Source of the DNA: Ceriagrion tenellum
Lineage: Eukaryota > Arthropoda > Insecta > Odonata > Coenagrionidae
NCBI GenBank assembly: GCA_963169105.1
Contig: OY720637.1
Location: 28,949,925-29,013,924, forward strand
Length of the DNA stretch: 64,000 nt
Direction: 5' to 3'
A model generated the notes under the pieces. That model was not told the DNA's origin and did no database searches. It saw nothing but the letters and a program-made list of their open reading frames with translations. The stretch's first letter is position 1; every line of letters begins with the position of its first letter. A program made the position numbers and the translations under genes. Shown one piece after another: positions 42,955 through 54,227 of this stretch.

Positions 42955-43115
42955 AGCCTGGGTAGCTAAACTTGTTAGAGCGAAATCGAGGGATCTGGGT
43001 TCGATTCCCAGTCCAGGCGAATGATTTTTCCACTGAGAATTTCACACAGTTGTGTGATCACTAGCGGGTTACTTCGTTGAAGTAACTACGCGGCTGGTTC
43101 CGTGGTTCTTTGAAA
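42955..43115 (+). mobile_element. SINE-1 copy, well preserved
   Basis: GGGTAGCTAAACTTGTTAGA (A box), GGGTTCGATTCCCAGTCC (B box and T arm), then GGCGAATGATTTTTCCACTG, GAATTTCACACAGTTGTGTG, GCGGGTTACTTCG and AACTACGCGGCTGG. With the fragment at 42838 it forms a head-to-head palindrome. Confidence 0.8.
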
Positions 43116-43117
43116 AT

Positions 43118-43260
43118 GGGGAGTAGGAGTTGGCAGAGTACTGGCTCCCCATCAGTGGGGCCCGTACTCGAATCCCAGCTGTGGCAGAAATTGTTCCAAA
43201 GAAATGCGGTCCCTGCTAAGGTATGGTGAGGATTCGTTTGAGGATATACCAACTGATTGC
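43118..43260 (+). mobile_element. SINE-3 candidate (tRNA-like head)
   Basis: GAGTTGGCAGAGTACTGGCT resembles an A box, and CCCGTACTCGAATCCCAGC a B box. Spacing is close to that of a tRNA gene, but no acceptor stem was found. The body continues with GGCAGAAATTGTTCC. It is the only copy in the window, so it is less certain than the other SINEs. Confidence 0.45.
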
Positions 43261-43264
43261 TAGG

Positions 43265-46070
43265 TTTTTATAAACATTCAAAAAAAATTATTACTTGTAA
43301 AAAATTTTGTCAGCTGGGTTGGAATAGAATTGAAAGTTAGCCCAAGAATTACTGTCGCTGCGATTCCGGCCGCTGAAAGAGCTGTCTATGGTGAACAGAA
43401 GATGTTCAAGGCCTACTTTCGATGTTTTTGCCGAAGCCTACTCTATTATTCTTAATGATGAGCGTTTAAACAAATTCTGCTCGTGGTTTATTGCGATGAA
43501 ATTTGATCTACAAGAAACTTTTCATCCTGATAGGGTTGCTGTTGCGATATCATGAATGCTGTTAAGTTTTTTGTACTTTTAAGTCTAAGTAGATATCGTA
43601 TTATTATTGGTAAATATAAAGGTCATCAATTTATGTTTTTTATTTTACTCATGTGTGGTTTTCTGCACACTCTTATGAGCGCACTTTCTCGGAATAATAT
43701 AGCGTCAATCCTCAACGTCAACACGTACTAGTCGTAGAAATCATGTGTTAGAGTAAAACTCTGAATCGCGTACCTTCTTTGATGTCAAAAAAATATTTCT
43801 AAAACTGCAGAGATTAAGGCCATGGTGAGTGACAGGTGAACATATTCATACTCAGGGTCCTTGCGAACGGTGAATAAATTGTCGTAACATTGAAAGAAAA
43901 ACCCGAATCTGTAGGTTTTCCAGAGCGTGAAGAGAATGCTTGAACTTTTCGCATGGAAACGAATCTCTGTTTAGCTTGGAGTCGAGGGCATAAATTATAG
44001 TGACTCAGACCGTGTGAAACTCAAATTTCTTCCTAAAATAGAGTGACGCATTTCGGAGAATAAAAACGAGTTTGCCTCTTCCAGTATTTTCTTCTTTATC
44101 TTTCATATTATTTTTGGAATATCCGAATTTAGTTGATGTGAATTGTGGGGAAGGTTTTGGCAACTGGACTTTTTCAAGTAAAAATGTGCGCTCTTTCTGA
44201 GCCCGAGATTTCTTTTCCCCGTCCTACATGTTGCATTTACTCAATTACTTAGCAGTTACTCATGAAATTTGTGGACTTAGTCTCGCCTTTGAAGGTTGAT
44301 TTGACGCTGCTTTATCTCTGCTTCCCCACCTGCGCCAGTAATTTTTCCATTCATAATGGCGTTAACAGTCCTGCGTTAGTTTCACTGGCTCTATTTTGCA
44401 AGCTTGCCGTCGTAGCGTATCGAAGCTTGGCAACACCCTTCTTCGAACAATTATTCCTCCACACTAACTACCTAAAGACAGGATTAGAAATATTTTATCG
44501 ACATATTCGCCAAGAGACATTTTCAATTGCAGTTCATTCATTGTAGCATTCATTCGTGGCTTGATTAGGTAAGGCACAGTTGCTTTAACCTTTTTTACGC
44601 AGAAGCATTGAATTTCATATTCCAAAGCCAAATCTCTCATTATTCAAAAGGTCGTTTCTGCCCAATGGGCCAAAAACTTGTAATCATTTACCAATTGACA
44701 TTAAGTTAGTAAAGTGGTCAGAGATTGGCTATTATCTCATCATGATATAGAAGTTTTATCACGATTTCATGGTTGTGTATTGTATAAAAAAGTGTGGTGT
44801 AATTTGTTTTGCCACTGTTATATTTCTAACATTCTTAAAACATTGCAGGCAGCTAATTTTTATCCTTTTATGCTCTCGTTTATTGGTTTATTCTTCTTTT
44901 TTGCTCATGTCTTGTCAAAAAAGCTATTGCTACATTTTTCAATTATATATTTTGAACGCATAAATGAGTGCTGGTAGGATCTACACCGGTGTAAACCATT
45001 GAATATACCTAAAGTCCCACAGTTGTATTGCTTAACTTTTTCTGTATTGTTTTTAAGTGGAGGAATTAATTTATCTATCTATCTATTTTTGAATAACAAC
45101 CTACAAGATTTGGCGTAATTTTCTTGGAATGTGTCTTTATATTTACCAATGTTATCAGCTGTATGCGCATGCGTTACACACATCCTTTTTGAGACATATA
45201 TGTACCTCTTGGTCTGGAATTTTCGATCATATATCTCATCTTCGATGTATTTTTTTTGAACCCGAATGTAAGTAAATTTCACGTTTAAATATGTTTCCAC
45301 TCAGCGCTAGTCTTTTATCTCGCTCCATTTCAAGAGTGACTGCGTGCGGTAACAAGAAGTGAAATTATGTGTGGAACAGCAAGAACCAAGTAATGAATTA
45401 TAAAATAGCATACGTGTGCTGTTGTTACGCTTTCGTTTCGCGATAATGGGTTATGCATTTCTCTTGGTATGTTACGGTCTTTCGGCGATTTCTCTCTGTA
45501 AAACCTTAACCTCTCCCAAGCGCTGCCTTCTTTAACTGTTCAAGTACTCTATATCCCTTGTCATCAAGGAAAAGATGTGAGCATGGTGGACCCACTCTGC
45601 TCCCGTCTCTATTTACTCTGTGTTGACTATGTACTTCACTCGGAAAAATAAGGGCTGAAGGACTTCGCGATGGTCATTTCCTTATTGCTATCGTATTTCT
45701 GAGAGTTAGAACATAGCAGACGGTAAACCTACCCTGTCTTTTTACCTCCACCACACTAAAAGCTGCTATGTTTACTTTGCCTTTTTCAGCTTATTTTATT
45801 TATAATTTTTCCTCTATAAGCATAATACTCGGGCTAATCCGTTGTCGACCTAAAACCTGAACTTTGAGGCGCTAATCATTGTTGAAAAAAAACATGATCA
45901 TATTTTGAAATTGATAGAATAAAATCATATTAATGGTGAAACGCTTTATGTGGATGAGATGAAATCATCATGTTACCATGGTTGCATGATGTTGTAATTT
46001 ATATTAGAGAGGAAAAAGAGTAGAATTGCGTGTATTTGCAAAGGGAAAGTTTCCAAAGAGCCTAGACTCG
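43265..46070. other. No gene or repeat recognised
   Basis: About 2.8 kb of AT-rich sequence. Frames at 44262-44546, 44714-44977 and 45079-45300 (minus) are short and unassigned. A short TATC tract lies near 45075. Confidence 0.5.
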
Positions 46071-46074
46071 CAAT

Positions 46075-46180
46075 GCAGAAGAAAGTCATTCGCTTGGACT
46101 GGAATTCAAACCCAGTATATCTCACAAATCCACCCTCGGTGCTTTGACCAATCAAGCAGGCTATCCACGCGTCCACTGTC
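46075..46180 (-). mobile_element. SINE-1 copy
   Basis: The minus strand has CTGGGTTTGAATTCCAGTCC (B-box region), AGCGAATGACTTTCTTC downstream and CTTGATTGGTCAAAGCACC upstream as a degenerate A-box region. Confidence 0.65.
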
Positions 46181-46439
46181 AATACCGCCCCCGTACAAGC
46201 GTTTGGTTTTTTCGGTGTCACATCCCTACATCGCTCTTTCCGCTCTGCGGACGACTCCTGTTAAAGTTGCAATACTCTAACTCTGTGGATAGAAAAAGTA
46301 TACAGCAATTTGACGGAGACTGAAAGATCGGCTCTAAGACCCATTGGTGACTGATCGACCAGCAAGGCGTTGAGGGCGTTCGTCAAGGGAATAATTATGA
46401 GTAGGATAGGAAGAAGTTATGCATCCGAATGTGTTTCTC

Positions 46440-46710
46440 GAATTCTCCTTCATTGCCTTACCAAAGGTCACCGTCATCAGCTCCCTCCCACGGCTTCTCT
46501 CGCTTGCGCGATTCTCCTCCTGATATCTTTGCTTCGATGCCCGTTGTCTTTCTACTTACTACCTAAGTAACTTAACTGCTTCACTTACTCCTGTTTTTGC
46601 ACTCCTACTCTTATGATCAGTCTCACTTTTTTGTCCAAGAAAATCTCTTTACTTTTGTTTTCTTATGATTCATCTTCATCCCGTAAAACCATTCAAATTT
46701 CGATTTTTTT
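46440..46710 (-). pseudogene. LINE-A copy 11, upstream coding part
   Basis: Plus-strand CACCGTCATCAGCTCCCTCC, CTACTTACTACCTAAGTAAC and CAGTCTCACTTTTTTGTCC parallel 28640-28880 (RRELMT, YLG, KKVRLII). Only the thumb-proximal part is present. Confidence 0.6.
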
Positions 46711-46749
46711 TGTAGCGGCAAAATACTCTGCGAGAGATCAACATTTACT

Positions 46750-47877
46750 AATTAACTAAAATGATTAATTTACCTTACACTAACATGCACCACACTATGA
46801 GTATACTATAAATGCTACAGAAACTAATAAAATAGTATATAATGCAACAATGAAAACGTGACGCAAGAGTCATGCAGGGAACATGCAAAACATGGTGTTA
46901 GCTCTTCTCGGCAGATTTAGAAACATGCATCAGGGTGCATATGAATTAATCAGCAGGACTACCTGTCAACTAACCTACTTCGAAGTCTTAACGGAGCTAT
47001 TATGGTCTCTTATCGATCGCGGAAAGAACGACAATTAACACCTTTCTGTTGTACGATATATTTCCCTTATTTTGTTCTCATTATCAGATCTACCGCAGTA
47101 TATTGGAGTTCGTAAGATATTCAAAACTTCGTTGAAAATAAATCGGCTTTGAATTTATGTAAAAGATTGAGTCTAATTTTCAATCGACGGTCTGAAAGCG
47201 ATTCCCATCCAAGTTGTTGCAAGACGTCAGTAACACTGACGAGACTAAAAAGCGGCCTTTTACATATCTTGCAGATCTTCTCTCTGCACGCACTCTAACT
47301 CTGTTTTTAAGCCTACCTCATGAGGAACCCAAACACTGGCAGCGTTTTCTAAGTGGGCTCTAACAAGGAAGACGTAGCCGATTTCTCTAACTTTATCGTC
47401 GCACTTTCCAAGTACTCTTTTAAAAAATCCCAATTCACTATTAGCCTGACCAGTTATACGACGAATATGTTTGCTCCTCGAGAGATCATTAGTTAGTTTA
47501 ACTCCTAGGTATTTTATAGAGTCTACAGTCTCTAATTGGGTATTTTGCACGTAGTAACTGTACTGAGGAGAGTTTTTCCTTTTCCAGAAGTTGATTACTA
47601 CACATTTTTTCAAATTTAATTCTAGTTACCACGCTTGAATTGCCTTGAGGTCCTTTGTTAACGCTTCCTTATCATTATCGCTACGGATTTCCCTGTACAC
47701 TACGGCATCTTCTGCAAATAGTCGAATTTTACTTTATACTACGTCACCAATATCGTTAATATACAGAATGAATAGAAAAGGACCTATGACACGCCCCTGT
47801 GGGACACCCGAAGTAACTTTAACCTCATAGCAGTTGGTACCGTCTAATACTACTCTCTGCACGCGATCTGTTTGGGA
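46750..47877 (-). pseudogene. LINE-E copy with dead reverse transcriptase
   Basis: Minus-strand coding from 47877: SGVPQGRVIGPFLFILYIND, IGDVV then a stop, SKIRLFAEDAVVYREIRSD, LNLKKCVVINFWKRKNSP, VDSIKYLGVKLTNDLSRSKH, FFKRVLGKCDDKVRE and LVRAHLENAASVWVPH. This gives the RT palm blocks, thumb and C-terminal block in the right order for a CR1/Jockey-like element. The catalytic box reads FAED where FADD is expected, and an in-frame stop lies 7 codons before it. The 3' UTR (46750-47250) matches 63190-63720. It is 5' truncated at 47877, abutting another LINE-E tail. Confidence 0.85.
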
Positions 47878-47879
47878 TG

Positions 47880-48531
47880 TACATCTGTATCTACGTCATA
47901 CCCTGCAAGCCACCCAAAGCCTGTGTGCCAGGGAGTGCTTCCACACCAGGCATGCATGAATTATACGGTAGAACACCGAAACTACATTGAAACCAGCGTA
48001 CCACACATGCAACGCACCCATTAAAATCTACTAACCAAGGAACATTCTATCGCCAATCGTTCCAATACGCAAAGGATACAAGGACTACTACTACTGATTC
48101 AAAATACCATGCTTAAATAAGAACATCAATATTTACATCATGCTTAAATAAGAACGTAGGGACCATAACAGCTGTGATCGTCGTCATGAATAGTTCGAGT
48201 ATTGACAATAGGCAGGCAGTTAATCTTTCTCATTATATTCTCCTCTTTCTTATTTATGCATGATGTAAATAATGATGTTCTTATTTATGCATGATATTTT
48301 GAATCTGTAGTAGTAGTCTTTGTATCCCTTGCATGTTAGAACGATTGGAGATAGAATGTTTCTTGGGTATTAGATTTGTAATTGGCGCTTTGCATGTGTG
48401 GTACGCGGGCTTTAATGTAATGTCGGTATTCTACCATATCATTCATGCATGCCTGGTGCGAAAGCACCCCCTGCCACACACCCTTTGGGTGGCTTGCAGG
48501 GTATGACGTAGATGTAGATGTAGATGTATAA
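47880..48531. repeat. Inverted pair of LINE-E 3' ends
   Basis: 47880-48145 (minus) and 48243-48531 (plus) are reverse-complementary relatives: ACCCTGCAAGCCACCCAAAG against GGGTGGCTTGCAGGGTATG, and AGGCATGCATGA against TCATGCATGCCT. The right one ends in (GTAGAT)3. Arms share roughly 85-90 percent identity by eye. A TTATTTATGCATGAT.TT word is repeated in the spacer. Confidence 0.8.
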
Positions 48532-48612
48532 AAAGAAATATCTACAGTCTAGCTAATATTTATTAGCTATTCGCTCTATTCATGACGACGATCACAGCTG
48601 TTATGGTCCCGA
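48149..48612. repeat. 35-bp inverted repeat offset from the LINE-E pair
   Basis: GGGACCATAACAGCTGTGAT...CGTCATGAATAG near 48149-48193 is mirrored by CTATTCATGACGACGATCAC...TTATGGTCCC near 48575-48611. It lies outside the right-hand LINE-E arm but inside the left one, so the two inverted pairs do not form one simple palindrome. Confidence 0.75.
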
Positions 48613-48639
48613 ATGGTACGCGGAAAAAATGACATGTTA

Positions 48640-49025
48640 TACCTATCGGTTCTACTATCTATCTCTCTAATTTTATTGGCGCGATCAAATCTGCCGTAGC
48701 ACTAGGGGATTAATAGTATGTTTTTTACGTCATCAGAGAAATGTTTTTCCTGAAATTTAGTTAGGAGGTTAAGCCTATAATTTAATCTTCGCTGTGATAG
48801 CGATTCCCATTCCAATTATTCTAACAATCCAGACACACTACTAAACTTATCGTAGCATCGTTTTACTAACCTAGCTCCTCGCCGATGATCTGGGATTCTC
48901 TGCTCCAGGAAATTACATCGTCGTAACTCTGTTTTTTGACCTACCTTATGAGGATCCCAATCACTGGTGGCGTATTCTATGTAGGGTCTAACAAGGGAGA
49001 AGTTGGTGTTTTCTCTAACTTTATT
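48640..49025 (-). pseudogene. LINE-E fragment
   Basis: Plus-strand GCGATTCCCATTCCAATTAT, CTAACCTAGCTCCTCGCCGA and ACCTTATGAGGATCCCAATC...GGCGTATTCTATGTAGGGTC correspond to the C-terminal VWDPHKVG region and 3' part of LINE-E. No frame is intact. Confidence 0.75.
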
Positions 49026-49029
49026 TTAT

Positions 49030-49845
49030 ATTTAAATATCTGAGTAAATGTATCATGAATGGTGGGGCACTTATCATCAATAGTACATGTGCGCCTTAGC
49101 GAAAGGTGTGCGGAGGCAATAGGGGTGAAATGAGGAGATGGAAAGTGGGAGAACAGGAGCAGGATGACCCGTAGGCAAGGTGTGACTCATTCCCCGAACT
49201 GTACTGTTCCCTCCCCCCCATGGCCCCGCCCCTTCTCCCCGTTTAGAGCACTCTGCTAGCGGGAGTGTTGGGGCGCCCGAAGGCGGCGCACGAGTGTTTG
49301 TCTGCGCGTGATTGTATGTCAGCTCGTTCGTAGCGCTACTTTTTGTCACTCCCGAATATTTGTTCAGGCGCTGGAGGTCGTTTCCTAAAGCATTCCGCTC
49401 GTGTCGATGAGGTAGATGAAAGCGCAAATGGCTTTAGTGGCTACGTATATATTTATATTTTTTTTGTGTGTTAACATGCGCAATCACGCGTGCGCTTCTA
49501 CACGTGCGAGTCAAGAGGAGGCGCTACCGTTCGCTACACGTTCAAGCACACAAGACTCTATATATATTTGCAAGGGTGTCAAAACGTCCGATTCGCTGTC
49601 GTCATTCGTTGCAGTGACGTCAATCCTCGTTTAGTCCTCCCTGGATGTTCCGTTTGCACTCTTATCTTCCGCGAAGCCTTTTCGAGTTTTCTGTGCCAAT
49701 CACCTCGGTAGAACAAACGGTTCCGTTGGGTGAAAATTTGTCTGTCATTTCGGATGCCTGCGCGTCTTTTGGAAACAAAACAGTCCCGCTTAATGTTCGC
49801 CTTTCCTTTCCCTTTGTATTGCACTTAAAATGTTGCTTGCTCTTG
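49030..49845. other. No gene recognised; GC-rich 49080-49330
   Basis: Contains C-run/G-run segments (CCCTCCCCCCCATGGCC near 49210). Overlapping frames on both strands (49077-49427 minus, 49416-49974 plus in several pieces) are open but share no recognisable family. Confidence 0.4.
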
Positions 49846-49849
49846 TTAT

Positions 49850-50060
49850 TTTTATTTGCCTGTCCAAGATTTTTTGCCGATGTCATTTTTGCAAGTTGTT
49901 TACATGTTTATTCTACGCTTGCTTTTGAAGCGTTCTCTGGTTCAACTTCAGGTTTATCTCAAAATGTTACCTAAGTAACCATACTCTTCCACCTGATTAC
50001 ATTTATGCCCTGAACATTTTATATTTATAATACACTTCTTTTTCCTCAAAAACACTGAAG
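49850..50060 (-). pseudogene. LINE fragment, YLG region (LINE-A type)
   Basis: The minus strand reads KKKCIINIKCSGHKCNQVEE followed by YGYLGN, the block preceding the thumb in LINE-A/B polyproteins. After that the frame breaks. The copy is short and isolated. Confidence 0.55.
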
Positions 50061-50064
50061 GCGC

Positions 50065-51775
50065 ACGTAAGTGATGAGATTCTTGCACCTTGTAGAAAAA
50101 GTTATGGGGTATATTTTTCCTTCACGCTAAGAGTTTAACAACACCTGCTACCCCTTTGCTCAGTTTTAAGCGCGTGATTTGAAATAAATTATCTTTGTCT
50201 AAATTTTAAAAATATTGATTAAATTGTGTTTTTACTCAATATTATACTCAGATATTTGATAGCTACCACAATTAATGAATGAATACTTTAATTGCGCCCT
50301 GGGTTAACCCATTAGAGCAAAAAACTGTTTGTAAATTTCACGTTCTGCTCAAAAAATATTAAATAGTACATTGTAAATAGCACATAGTAAATATGAAATA
50401 GTACAATTAGTAGCACAATAGTTAAGGAAAACCAAATTTGAACAATATAACGAAAATAGTTGAACATATACACAACTCAGCAAAACTCAAAATTCAGTCT
50501 TGAGGTTTTAAATACAATTTTGCAGTAAAAATTATAATGAAATGACACGCATTACTCTGCCTTTTTCCGAAAATCTGTGTATATGTTATCGAATCATAAC
50601 GAAATTCATGCAGAAAGGCCAAAGGCTACGTGTTAAACCAGCATTGAATCGTCAAAAAATCAACTTGGTGTGGTACAAATTATTCCACTTCTATCTGTAC
50701 GTATTACTAATCAGAACACGTTTACAGAGTTCCATGCAAATCTGTTCATAAGGGAAAATCGATCCGACCACCTCAATTCGATTCCATTTCTATCGGCTGC
50801 ATCTTTTTCGTCGGGACTGCCTCTGTTTCTCCACTCGTCCTTCGTCATCGATGACTAACGGTTTCCAATCGACGCGTGAAATCATTTCTCTCGTTCCGTT
50901 TCCTATATATACATGCGTGTTCGCCTCCGGACGATGTTATAGCCATCCCGGTCCTCCCAGCTTTGTTTTTCCCGAGTGGAGGGCGAACTGATTTAAAAGC
51001 TCTCCGGATGTCTGGAAAAAAACGTGGAAGTATCCCGAAGTGCATCGATTCCAGCCGACGCGGTTTATTCATTTTTTTGGTCTATTTTTTTCATTTCATC
51101 TGGCTGTCTCTTTCCTTTTATTTCCGCTGTTGCTTATTTTGAGGCAGGAAGCAAAAGATGGAGACGATAATATTATTATTAACCTGGTTAATATACCCAG
51201 AAACTGTTGATTTAAAAGGTACATTTTCTCTGAACTGGTGGTGAACGTGTATTGTTAAATTTTTAACACCCATAATTAGGCGTCAAATACAATTGAAAAC
51301 ACCGTGATGCAGGAAAAACACTTAATTTACTTTATGGTATATACTTTACATATATTTTCCATGATCAAACTTTTTGTGCAAACCTCTAGCGTGGCTGTGC
51401 CCTGTGAAAACAAAATCATGTGCAGATGTCATAAAGCGTATCAGTGATTTTACTATGTTTTTAGTAGATGGGATAGTTTTCTGATGTTTAGGAGAGATCT
51501 TCGCGAAGAACTAGATTTTGTAGTACGGTGGCAAGGGTAATGTAACAATCCCGGATTACTTCTTTTTATGACTCTGTTTTATGTGGAGAAATATGCATAA
51601 TATTACAGGGGTTTTTAAGGTGAAAGTATCATATTAATGCTCATTCCAAACCCACTCTAATCGGTAGAATGCTATTGATAATTATTTTTAAGTACCTTTT
51701 TCCGAATATAAAAAAATTAATGAGAATTAATCATGTCACGTGCAATTTTTTAAAAACAGATTCAGGTGAGATATC
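50065..51775. other. No gene recognised
   Basis: AT-rich with a CpG-richer patch at 50840-51060. An overlapping pair of frames there has no domain. Confidence 0.45.
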
Positions 51776-51781
51776 GCGGAA

Positions 51782-51871
51782 GTATTTTAATGCGTACGAC
51801 GCGTGTCAGCTCACAGAGCCATCATCAGGTACAAGCCTGTCAGCTGAAACGCGTCGTACGCATTAAAATAC
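51782..51871 (-). mobile_element. Snapback hairpin, 30-bp arms
   Basis: 51782-51811 and 51842-51871 are reverse complements with one mismatch (GCGTACGACGCGT core). The minus strand reads CCTGATGAT, stem GGCTC/GAGCT, then GACACGCGTCG. The right arm has the intact word GAAACGCGTCG. It has the same centre as the other snapbacks. Confidence 0.8.
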
Positions 51872-51879
51872 CTTTTGTA

Positions 51880-53330
51880 ATAGTGCAATTGTTGTTTCTG
51901 TTTTAATATGTCACGTGCGTTCATATTTTATCACATTAAAGTGGACTTGTCAACCTTGATAGCAGAATTGTTTTGGTATTTAATTACATAATATTTCTGC
52001 GGTAGATATTGGTTTAAGATTAGCAATAAGCAAACTTAAACATAGATGTTACCCAAGGTGAGATGTTCATAAAGGGTAAGTAAAAAAAAATTAGTCGAGC
52101 ATGAAATATATGTCTGAACAATGGTTTATTGGTTTTATTTTCCTTCAATATGAAGGAATCCTCAACAGGTGCTAGGAGGAGATTAGGGTTAGAGAAAAAG
52201 CCTTTTCTAGACGAACAGAACTAATATCAAAGAACCTTAGTGAATAAGTTACGAAAAGTTTAGTGACATTTCTGATACATGGCATTGCGTGGCATTGTGT
52301 GACTTCGAAAACTCAGTTGGAAATAGACTAGAGACGTTTTGAATATGATTCTGTGGACAGATGAAGTTTTTACCGTCTCACAAGGAAGGTAGGCAAATAA
52401 TTTTCGTGGTAGGAGAGGATTGGAAGTTGCCTGGGAATATAAGGAGGCCAAGAAGGTTGATACAGGACATGATTTCAGAGAATAGAATATTTAAAATAGG
52501 GCAGTGAAAAAATTTTTCTATTGGGAAGAGGAAAGTTAAAGATAGACTCTTCAATATGCCTTGAATTTGAAGGCATGCTGAATTGAAGATAGACGTAGAA
52601 GTGTTGGGGAGAGAGAAATGTTTGAATTCGTGAAAGCATCAGCTATGATAGCGGGAAAAGAGTAACAATAAATAATAATTGTGCTGTGGAATCAATGCCG
52701 AAGTTCTGAAATAGAGGTATGCTGAGCTGGAGGTTACTTCTCAAGTTTTCCGATCTGAATCCAGAAACATTTAGATGGCTAACAGGGAGGGTTTAAAAAA
52801 AATTCGAAAAAATAAATCTGAAACACTATCGGTGTAAGATGATGAAATAGAGCGATTAGGACCTATCGCTCGAATTAGAAGTCGATATGGATTTATAAAC
52901 ACGAAGCGACTATAATACCAAACGCTTAAAACGCTCCAAGCCATCTTAGTTCCTCGATGATAGAGTCAGGGAAAAATTACCACCAAAGTCCTCAACACTA
53001 AGGATGATAAAAAACAATTAAACTCAGCGTAAAGATCACACAATAACCTTGTAATTCTCCACAATTCTCTCAGAATAAAAATAAGTCTCATCAGAACAAA
53101 GACGACAATTACTCCCAAAATAATTTATTTATAAACAACCATTCCTAAGCGATAAAACACAGCCAAGGCCTTTACACATTTTATTTGTTAAATTAAATGT
53201 AAAATTAAAATGTAACATTAATCGTTACACGACCGGTAAAAAGATAATACAGGTAAAAAAATATTCCCTCTGAACTGAGAAATATTTAAGTACATAGGAA
53301 GAGATGACAGGAGGCAAGGGAACTAGAATT
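51880..53330. other. No gene recognised
   Basis: AT-rich. 52390-52690 is purine-rich and may include an old LINE tail, but no specific block could be matched. Confidence 0.45.
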
Positions 53331-53334
53331 AGAT

Positions 53335-53390
53335 AGGAAAGGGTGGATGGCGGAATTTAACCTATCTTAGGATTGAACAACCAATGAATG
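53335..53390 (+). mobile_element. LINE-B 3' terminal fragment
   Basis: GGGTGGATGGCGG and CTTAGGATTGAACAACCAAT match the 3' end of LINE-B at 18305-18350. Confidence 0.6.
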
Positions 53391-53394
53391 AGAG

Positions 53395-54227
53395 AAGTAA
53401 TGAGAGCATAGGGACGTTTATAGATGGAAAAGCCGAGCAGAAAGCTCGCATCATAACTTACCCTAACCGGTACAATACCATGAATAATAATGTAATTTTC
53501 ACGGTTGGCAGTCGCTGAGAATGAAAGGAAGTGTGAAAGTGGGTCTTTTCCTCTTGGTCTCTTGTGTTATTGGTATACGCACACACTGGGAGGCGCGACC
53601 GTTTCGATGAAAATGACACTCGTATTCCGGTATTCGAAGGTGGATGAGAGAGGGAATGGGAAGAATTCCATTCCAACGTAAAGCCGCTTCCTGAGGTCAT
53701 AAAAAAAACTCTAGCGGTCAGAATACCGCGCCGTTAACTGAAAGATTTTTTTTCGAGCGGCCATTTCTCCTGGCTATTTATTCTTGAGGAGATGAATACT
53801 ATAAATTCTTTCATCGGCCTAATAAGCCTGTCCCTTTTTTGAGGCCGTTTTGTTTCTAACGTGAAGCTTTTGTTTTTTTATTAAAAAAAACTAATTTCGA
53901 TGGAACTGTTTTTCTTAATTTTAGATGGAAAATTTCCTCATTCCATCTTAGATTAGGGTTATCATGTAAAATAGATCTCCATTTATCGGTTACGCTGCTT
54001 CTTTTTTCGAGAAAATCTTCCATTCGTAAAGTTCCTCCAATTCTGTGGTTTATCACGAGTACTGGTACCAGAAGAAATGGTATTCGCGTAGTTTAGTGTA
54101 ATTTTGGCGGAATTTATTCAGAAAAACGGAGTTTGTATGCAATTTCTATTGAGTGTTCTAAACAATTAAAAGATGAGATGCGACCCAGTTCCACTTCTCC
54201 TTACCTACATATTGGAAGGTATTCGAC
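53395..54227. other. No gene recognised
   Basis: Mixed to AT-rich sequence. The frame at 53458-53700 (minus) has no domain. Confidence 0.45.

Noticed and set aside
42961..43030. tRNA gene
   Set aside because: A and B boxes are good, but there is no matching acceptor stem and the sequence continues into the SINE-1 body shared by other copies.
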